From: Patescibacteria group bacterium | Lineage (GTDB): Bacteria > Patescibacteriota > Minisyncoccia > Minisyncoccales > Staskawiczbacteraceae | Assembly: GCA_018829965.1 (NCBI GenBank) | Contig: JAHJTG010000005.1 | Coordinates: forward strand, 113,558 to 148,773 | Length of the DNA: 35,216 nucleotides | Direction: 5' to 3' | Shown here: positions 31,144-35,216 of the stretch, one piece after another | Layout: every line of letters starts with the position of its first letter | Numbering within the stretch: the first letter of the stretch is position 1 | Notes under the pieces: model-generated | Database searches by the model: none | Told to the model about the DNA's origin: nothing | The model's input: the letters and a program-made list of their open reading frames with translations, nothing else | Position numbers and translations under genes: made by a program

Positions 31144-32165
31144 TTGCTTAATTGCTTTGAGATTTCGTTTTTTAGTTTATAGGAATTACAATGCTTTAAA
31201 ACTCCGAAATACGACTGGATTGTCTGCCCAAAAGAATACTTCGTTATTTTATTTTGTTCTAATCCTAATAATTTATTATTTATCTTTTTAAACATTCTTC
31301 TCTTAGTTTTTGTTCTTAAAACTCTATGACAGGGAAAACTCACATATCCTAGAAAATCTGCGCCTTTATAATACTTTCTAATACTTATCTTAGCCGGATG
31401 CAGAGATAATTTCAAATTGTTTTTAAGAAAAGCATTTATCTCAAGAATAAGCTCTTTTAGATATTTTTTATCAACGCTTAAGATAATAAAGTCGTCGCAA
31501 TAACGGACATAGTATTTTATTCTCAGTTTTTGTTTAATAAATTGGTCTAGTTTGTTAAGATATATATTAGCAAATAATTGGCTGGTGATATTTCCTAATG
31601 GTAGCCCCCTATTAAAACTTCTAATTATTTTCTCTATTAACCAGAAGGCGTTTTCATCTTTGATTTTCTTTTTGATTAAATTGGTTAAAACATCTTGATT
31701 AATAGAGTCAAAGAATTTTTTAATATCGCATTTTAAGACAAAACAAGTTTTAGTGCTGTTTTTGCCAACTTTTCCAGCAAATTTCTGAAGCCGATTTATG
31801 GCCCTATGGGTTCCTTTATCGTTTCTGCAAGAATAAGAGTCGGAAATAAAGGACTTATCAAAAATCGGATACAGAATCCTAAATACGGCGTGATGTAAAA
31901 CTCTATCCTTCACACAGGACTTATGGATTCTTCTTAGCTTTGGGTCGCAGATATTAAATGATATATAGTCAGAATGACAATAAGTTTTAGTTTTTAATTC
32001 GTAATGGAGTTTGAATATATTACCTTCTAGGTTATACTCAAACTCCTGAACGTCTTTTTTCTTTCTTTTGCCTTTTTTAAATTCGTCCCAAGCTAAAAAT
32101 AGGTTTTCAAGAGAAATAATTTCATCAAAAATATTATGACTTTTAAATCCCCCCCCCCAACCAGT
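31140..32165 (-). CDS. Diversity-generating retroelement reverse transcriptase
   Basis: The reverse transcriptase copies the template-repeat RNA with errors at adenines. Motifs: upstream helices (SLENLFLAWDEFKKGKRKKK), KDRVLHHAVFRILYPIFDKSFISDSYSC, KCDIKKFFDSI (first metal Asp), GLPLGNITSQLFANIYLNKLD (the DGR-type motif 4), RYCDDFII (catalytic YxDD), and FLGYVSFPCHR. There is no maturase or endonuclease domain, which argues against a group II intron. The frame is open from 32165 but has no ATG, GTG or TTG before 31913, deep inside the conserved part. Adding one G to the G10 tract at 32149-32158 would connect to an ATG at 32185 (348 residues). The stop overlaps the Mur ligase start (ATGA). Confidence 0.92.
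   Translation of the reverse strand, partial: TGWGGGFKSHNIFDEIISLENLFLAWDEFKKGKRKKKDVQEFEYNLEGNIFKLHYELKTKTYCHSDYISFNICDPKLRRIHKSCVKDRVLHHAVFRILYPIFDKSFISDSYSCRNDKGTHRAINRLQKFAGKVGKNSTKTCFVLKCDIKKFFDSINQDVLTNLIKKKIKDENAFWLIEKIIRSFNRGLPLGNITSQLFANIYLNKLDQFIKQKLRIKYYVRYCDDFIILSVDKKYLKELILEINAFLKNNLKLSLHPAKISIRKYYKGADFLGYVSFPCHRVLRTKTKRRMFKKINNKLLGLEQNKITKYSFGQTIQSYFGVLKHCNSYKLKNEISKQLSK
32149..32158. repeat. C10 homopolymer at the joint 5' ends of RT and avd
   Basis: Ten C on the plus strand lie in the first codons of both divergent DGR genes. A length of 11 (or 8) gives ATG starts to both: RT from 32185 on the minus strand and avd from 32136 on the plus strand. Confidence 0.9.
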
Positions 32166-32170
32166 TTAAT

Positions 32171-32503
32171 TTGCCTATTTTGCATAAAGTTTATGAGTTG
32201 TATAAATTGTTTTATCAATACCTTGAATCTTTTCCGAGAAAAGACCGCTATGTTTTAGGCCAAAAATGCGAAAATATAATTTTGGAGATTTTAGAATTGC
32301 TTATCTCTACGACACAATTTTTTAATAAAAATAAGAAAATAGAACTGTTAGAAAAAGCGAGTATAAAATTAAACGTGTTAAGAATTATTGCCCGATTAGC
32401 AAAAGATGTAAAAGTGTTGGATTTAAAGAGATATATTATTTTACAAGAAAAAATTAACGAAATCGGAAAAATGCTTGGTGGTTGGATAAAATCGTTAAAA
32501 TAA
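32171..32503 (+). CDS. avd: Avd-like four-helix-bundle protein of the DGR
   Basis: The 110-residue all-helical protein (PILHKVYELYKLFYQYLESFPRKDRYVLGQKCENIILE, ending EIGKMLGGWIKSLK) matches the accessory variability determinant family, which forms a basic pentameric barrel that binds RT and template RNA. The assembled frame begins at TTG 32171 or TTG 32180. With one more C in the C10 tract it would begin at ATG 32136, adding MTFKSPPPNQFN. It runs opposite to RT and to the template repeat; in the classical BPP-1 cassette all of these share one strand. A strong terminator follows. Confidence 0.88.
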   Translation: MPILHKVYELYKLFYQYLESFPRKDRYVLGQKCENIILEILELLISTTQFFNKNKKIELLEKASIKLNVLRIIARLAKDVKVLDLKRYIILQEKINEIGKMLGGWIKSLK

Positions 32504-32519
32504 TAAAAACGGTTTTACT

Positions 32520-32556
32520 AGAGACACCCCTAGAAACTAGGAACGTCTCTTTTTTT
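32520..32556 (+). terminator. Intrinsic terminator of avd
   Basis: AGAGAC (32520-32525) pairs with GTCTCT (32545-32550), with the inner stem CCTAG-AAA-CTAGG, then a T run. It stops avd transcription 17 bases before the template repeat. Confidence 0.88.
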
Positions 32557-32572
32557 AGAATAGAGAAAGAAG

Positions 32573-32689
32573 TTCGGGAGGCGGCAAGACCAAGATTGTC
32601 ATTAACATTGTCATCCGAGTAGTTGTTGACATTCAAACCATCAGGATCAGAGTTACCGACATTGAGACGGTTGCCATTCGAAGAAATTT
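32573..32689 (-). repeat. DGR template repeat (TR)
   Basis: 117 bp aligned without gaps to the variable repeat at 32996-33112 (offset 423). Eight differences (plus-strand positions 32597, 32602, 32609, 32627, 32654, 32672, 32678, 32688) are all T on the plus strand, that is A in the coding sense. Thirty-one of the 117 positions are such adenines. Read in the target's frame it encodes ten Asn codons. The GC-rich end TTCGGGAGGCGGC is unchanged and may be the initiation-of-homing region. Confidence 0.97.
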
Positions 32690-32903
32690 ATCTGTTTTTA
32701 TCTCTACCACTGGAAATTGAAAATGCAAATTATATTTTCTCTTTCCTGTATTTTATTCCGAAGTAGCTCTATCAGAGATAGAACACCTTCGCCAAAAACA
32801 GACAAGAAGTTCAGTCTCTATTAAATAACTCTTGCGGGGTTAAGCCGTAACCGAACCCTCATTAGCAAGTAACCATATTATACAAAATTTCGCGACAAAA
32901 AAA
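32690..32903. other. Region upstream of the template repeat
   Basis: I see no gene. On the minus strand TATAAT (32734-32729) could be the -10 box of a template-RNA promoter, with a weak -35. There is a hairpin TCTATC-AGA-GATAGA (32768-32782). AAGAAGTTCAGTCT (32804-32817) is the exact inverse of bases at the end of the target gene (32982-32995). Confidence 0.4.
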
Positions 32904-32945
32904 TAACCCTGCAACAAAACGAACATTCGTTTTGACACAGGGTTA
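32897..32945 (-). terminator. Strong hairpin terminator of the DGR target gene
   Basis: TAACCCTG (32904-32911) pairs with CAGGGTTA (32938-32945), and inside it CAAAACGAA-CA-TTCGTTTTG (32915-32934). On the minus strand TTATTTTTTTG follows. Other DGRs need a hairpin downstream of VR for efficient homing, so it could have a second role. Confidence 0.8.
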
Positions 32946-32978
32946 GAATTAACGATTCAATTCTCAAATCTCAAAGAT

Positions 32979-33824
32979 TCAAGACTGAACTTCTTTTCGG
33001 GAGGCGGCAAGACCAAGATGGTCACTAACATAGTCATCCGAGTAGTTGTAGACATTCAAACCATCAGGATCAGAGTAACCGACATTGAGACGGTGGCCAT
33101 GCGAAGAAATATCCTGGCATCTACCATATTTTGTCTGATTAAGGTAGATACCATTCTTCTTATAATAGAGGACGTGTTTTGTAATTTCCTCTATCGCAGA
33201 TGGCACTTCGTACTCTGCCGAAAGCATTGCTTTTTGCTGGTCAAAGGTCTTACTTGTAGAGTCAGGGATGATTTCCAACGGCATCAGATACCATTTGTAT
33301 TTGCAAATCGATTTATTGACGAATTCCTCTCTAATATACCAAGCGTCTGCATAACGATAGAAGCGTAGCTGACCAGGAGCCGGACAAATCTCTTGCCACT
33401 TAACGATAGAAAGGGGATCGCCATTAATTTGGCTAAGCCCGAGAAACGCAAAGTGCGTGTCTTTAACCATTTTACCTTTGTAAAACGGGCAAGGGCCATT
33501 CAAAATATCCTCATTGTACGGAAACTTTTCTATCTCGCGAAGCTGTTTTTTGGTGAAATTGACACCAAAATCTTTTGCCCAATTTATAGAACCGTAGTAA
33601 TTTTTGCCCATAATAACACGGGCGATTTCTTGGCTGATAGACGGCTGAAAGCCTTTAGTCAGCCAGAAACTTACTAAACGTTCCCGAAATTTTGGGTCAT
33701 CAATTGGCACCTGCAGATCATTATAAGTAAGACCTGCCTCTTCCAACACACGATGCAAGGTTGCCAGCTTACCGGATACCTTGCTAAAACTAACTTGGTT
33801 CACAATGGTTTTTTTATTTTCCAT
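32979..33824 (-). CDS. DGR target (variable) protein
   Basis: The 281-residue protein (ATG at 33824, preceded by GGGAAGG) ends in the variable repeat, residues about 238-276. Seven Asn codons of the template are changed there: two to His, then three to Tyr, one to Ser and one to His along the chain. The repeat ends in LGLAASR, the place of the GFRLVR-like strand of C-type-lectin-fold targets. The first 190 or so residues (VSFSKVSGKLATLHRVLEEAG, WLTKGFQPSISQEIARVIMG, ICPAPGQLRFYRYADAWYIREEF) are not recognised. There is no signal peptide or membrane helix, so the protein may act in the cytoplasm or leave by an unknown route. Confidence 0.9.
   Translation of the reverse strand: MENKKTIVNQVSFSKVSGKLATLHRVLEEAGLTYNDLQVPIDDPKFRERLVSFWLTKGFQPSISQEIARVIMGKNYYGSINWAKDFGVNFTKKQLREIEKFPYNEDILNGPCPFYKGKMVKDTHFAFLGLSQINGDPLSIVKWQEICPAPGQLRFYRYADAWYIREEFVNKSICKYKWYLMPLEIIPDSTSKTFDQQKAMLSAEYEVPSAIEEITKHVLYYKKNGIYLNQTKYGRCQDISSHGHRLNVGYSDPDGLNVYNYSDDYVSDHLGLAASRKEVQS
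32996..33112 (-). repeat. DGR variable repeat (VR)
   Basis: 3' part of the target gene, matching the template repeat at all but eight positions. In the coding sense the template A has become T four times, C three times and G once. The stop codon follows 14 codons-worth of bases or less beyond the conserved GC-rich end. Confidence 0.97.
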
Positions 33825-33896
33825 CGTACACCTTCCCTTCTTTGTAAAAGGACTTCTTTTTTCTGAACGAAACACAATGTTTTGTTCTACATTATA

Positions 33897-33925
33897 TCTA
33901 TAACATACTACTTATTCCTTGTCAA
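33897..33925 (-). promoter_or_regulatory. Strong promoter of the DGR target gene
   Basis: On the minus strand TTGACA (33925-33920), a 17-base spacer, TATAGA (33902-33897). The -35 box overlaps the last codons of ruvA. The leader would be about 65 bases. Confidence 0.8.
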
Positions 33926-34477
33926 TAGCTTTAACCCCTCTTTTACTCTTTCTTCCGTACCCCCTAAACTCTTAGGGATTTGAAGTAAAATCTCTTTTAC
34001 TTTTTGTTTTGGAAAGCCCAAACCGACTAAGGCATCTTCAACCTCATCTCCGCTGGAAACTTTTTGCTTTGAAATATTTTTAATCTTGCCAGTGAGCTCC
34101 AAGATAATCGTCATCGCTCTTTTCTGGCCTATTCCAGGTATTGATTGAAAGATTGTTTCGTCTTGATGCATAATTTTATCTTTTAACTTTTCTAATGGTC
34201 CCAAAGAAGCAATTTCAATTGCTACCTTTGGTCCAATACCTCGTATATCATTTAAAACCTCAAAGAAATCTAATTCTTCATAGCTGAAGAAACCGTACAG
34301 ATCTAAAGCTGTTTCTTTAACGTCTTGAAAACAAAAAAGCTTAAGCTCTTTGCCTATTTCCGGCAAACTTAAAAGAAACTTCTTAGATAAAAAAACTTTG
34401 TAGCCGATATTATTGACCTCTAAGATGACAAACTTCTCCTTCTTTAGAATGATTTTGCCGTTTAAATAGGAAATCAT
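33908..34477 (-). CDS. ruvA: Holliday junction branch-migration protein RuvA
   Basis: RuvA binds four-way junctions and recruits the RuvB motor. The 189 residues show the OB domain (MISYLNGKIILKKEKFVILEVNNIGYKVFLS), two helix-hairpin-helix motifs (LNDIRGIGPKVA at about 77-88 and SIPGIGQKRA at about 112-121) and the C-terminal RuvB-binding domain (EVEDALVGLGFPKQKVKEIL). The length is normal. The divergent gap to rpsT holds a CGAATTACGAAT repeat 7 bases from its start codon. Confidence 0.96.
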   Translation of the reverse strand: MISYLNGKIILKKEKFVILEVNNIGYKVFLSKKFLLSLPEIGKELKLFCFQDVKETALDLYGFFSYEELDFFEVLNDIRGIGPKVAIEIASLGPLEKLKDKIMHQDETIFQSIPGIGQKRAMTIILELTGKIKNISKQKVSSGDEVEDALVGLGFPKQKVKEILLQIPKSLGGTEERVKEGLKLLTRNK

Positions 34478-34483
34478 AATAAT

Positions 34484-34516
34484 CCTACGAATTACGAATA
34501 TTACCGAATTACGAAT
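34484..34516. repeat. CGAATTACGAAT element, short copy upstream of ruvA
   Basis: CCTACGAATTACGAAT followed by ATTACCGAATTACGAAT, the same start as the element at 15768. It lies in the ruvA leader. Confidence 0.75.
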
Positions 34517-34582
34517 ATTTTATTTTATTGTATCATAATTAATATATACTTAGAATCTAATTACAGTTTTTAAAACTCACCC

Positions 34583-34610
34583 TTGAAAAGTTTTTTGTTT
34601 ATGTTAACAT
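34583..34610 (+). promoter_or_regulatory. Probable promoter of rpsT
   Basis: TTGAAA (34583-34588), a 16-base spacer, TAACAT (34605-34610). Short leader of about 23 bases to the ATG at 34640. Confidence 0.55.
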
Positions 34611-34639
34611 ACAGACAATATAAATTTTAAATTTGAAAC

Positions 34640-34903
34640 ATGGCAATTACAAAATCAGCTAAAAAAGCTCTTCGCCAGAGCATAAAAAGAAGAGGGAGAA
34701 ATATTGTGTATAAAGACAAATTGAAAAAACTCGTAAAAGAGTTGCGAACTTTAATTGCGAACAAGAAAATTGATGAGGCAAAAAAACTCTTGCCACAGGT
34801 TTACCAAATTTTAGACAAATCAGCAAAAGTAGGAGTAATCAAGAAAAACACCGCAGACAGAAAGAAATCTAGACTAACAAGGTTGATAAACCCTAAGCAC
34901 TAA
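34640..34903 (+). CDS. rpsT: Ribosomal protein bS20
   Basis: The 87-residue, Lys/Arg-rich all-helical protein has the bS20 pattern: AITKSAKKALRQSIKRRGRN at the start and the C-terminal KNTADRKKSRLTRLIN. It is a 30S protein that binds 16S rRNA early in assembly. It is next to the convergent end of holA, a pairing often seen in bacteria. Confidence 0.95.
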   Translation: MAITKSAKKALRQSIKRRGRNIVYKDKLKKLVKELRTLIANKKIDEAKKLLPQVYQILDKSAKVGVIKKNTADRKKSRLTRLINPKH

Positions 34904-35096
34904 ATCCTAAACTCTAAATAAATCACAATTCCAAAATCCAAAACTCAAAAACGTTTATAACCATGAGTGAGGTTGAAAAAGAAAAATAAATTTTTCTTTT
35001 TCAACCGAGCGAAGTGATTATGTGGCAACGCCACAATAATTTGAATATTTGAATTTAGTATTTATTTAGGATTTAGAAATTAGGATTTAGGATTTT
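34904..35096. repeat. Composite intergenic repeat with long hairpin core
   Basis: The left arm has CTAAAT-type words (34904-34950) and the right arm GGATTTAG words (35050-35096). The core has a perfect 16-bp stem, GGTTGAAAAAGAAAAA (34971-34986) with its complement at 34991-35006, and TGTGGC-AAC-GCCACA (35021-35035). The words ATGAGTGAG and CCGAGCGA at the stem edges are shared with 12158-12300. Confidence 0.75.
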
Positions 35097-35216
35097 ATAA
35101 TTTCATTATTAGCATTTCTAGCGCTATTTCTGGCTCGATTCTCCCTGTTTTAATATTAAGGTCTACCTCAAAAATCCTTTGGTAGATTTTTTTTAGTTCC
35201 TGCAAGCTGAATTGAC
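35095..35216 (-). CDS. holA: DNA polymerase III delta subunit, C-terminal end (partial)
   Basis: Only the last 40 residues are in the window: FSLQELKKIYQRIFEVDL followed by NIKTGRIEPEIALEMLIMKL. This matches the C-terminal helical end of HolA, the clamp-loader delta subunit (usual form: FS..EL....L...D..IKTG...p..aLe.li). The gene runs off the right edge of the window. The adjacency to rpsT supports the call. Confidence 0.75.
   Translation of the reverse strand, partial: QFSLQELKKIYQRIFEVDLNIKTGRIEPEIALEMLIMKL

Noticed and set aside
31140-32165. Group II intron or retron reverse transcriptase
   Set aside because: No maturase domain, no intron RNA structure seen and no retron msr/msd; GNITSQ, an Avd neighbour and TR/VR pairing identify a DGR.
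31914-32503. RT and avd as decayed pseudogenes
   Set aside because: Apart from the homopolymer both frames are open and conserved over their full length. A single +1 at the tract repairs both, so decay is not the simplest reading.
32454-32636. Open frame of 60 codons over the template repeat
   Set aside because: It reads the template repeat in the target's frame and then avd antisense. It shows what TR encodes but is not a gene.
34904-35096. CRISPR array
   Set aside because: The repeated CTAAAT and GGATTTAG words are 6-7 bases, degenerate and contiguous; there are no unique spacers and no cas genes.
1-35216. Alternative code with TGA as glycine (Gracilibacteria/SR1)
   Set aside because: TGA ends the reverse transcriptase and the DGR target, and stands directly before the infC start; conserved proteins have no internal TGA.

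Overview
The window looks like a stretch of a Candidate Phyla Radiation (Patescibacteria) genome, most likely Parcubacteria. This is inferred from low GC, tightly packed genes with ATGA-type overlaps, a standard code in which TGA is a stop, and CPR-type proteins: a half-size MFS protein, small GIY-YIG proteins, a short basic protein, DUF5680 and an archaeal/eukaryote-like IleS and Elp3. I ran no database searches, so the lineage is an inference.

Layout. 129-8170: membrane protein, AI-2E family transporter, YqeG phosphatase with M16 peptidase, GlyS, a membrane-anchored repeat protein, RecO and an unknown overlapping gene. 8241-13975: IleS, two small membrane or exported proteins, ArgS. 14033-16470: smpB, a probable tmRNA, a GIY-YIG gene, infC-rpmI-rplT. 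16482-23379: NUDIX, PolX, MFS, GreA, an EndoQ-like PHP protein, DUF5680, MgtC and an EF-Tu-domain-2-like protein. 23398-24690: repeats, a candidate 6S-like RNA and a methyltransferase. 24689-28708: Elp3, DUF3800, Nif3-like, a GIY-YIG gene bounded by inverted repeats, and a small basic protein. 28816-31143: GH130 and a Mur ligase. 31140-33925: a diversity-generating retroelement (DGR). 33908-35216: RuvA, S20 and the end of HolA.

The main system is the DGR: reverse transcriptase, Avd-like four-helix protein, a 117-bp template repeat (TR) and a target gene with a matching 117-bp variable repeat (VR) at its 3' end. TR and VR differ at 8 positions, all adenines in the TR coding strand. Seven of the changes replace Asn codons. 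The RT and avd genes face away from each other and their 5' ends meet at a C10/G10 tract. One extra base there would give both genes an ATG start, which suggests a phase-variable switch or an assembly error. The RT also overlaps a Mur ligase gene by ATGA.

The second theme is a set of short palindromic repeats. Several lie in frame inside conserved genes (ileS twice, polX, the EndoQ-like gene, elp3, the EF-like gene, the first membrane protein), like Rickettsia palindromic elements. Both GIY-YIG genes touch palindromes that match inserts in other genes. One is flanked by inverted repeats whose sequence recurs as a gene-less hairpin inside polX. This suggests, but does not prove, that the GIY-YIG proteins mobilise the repeats.
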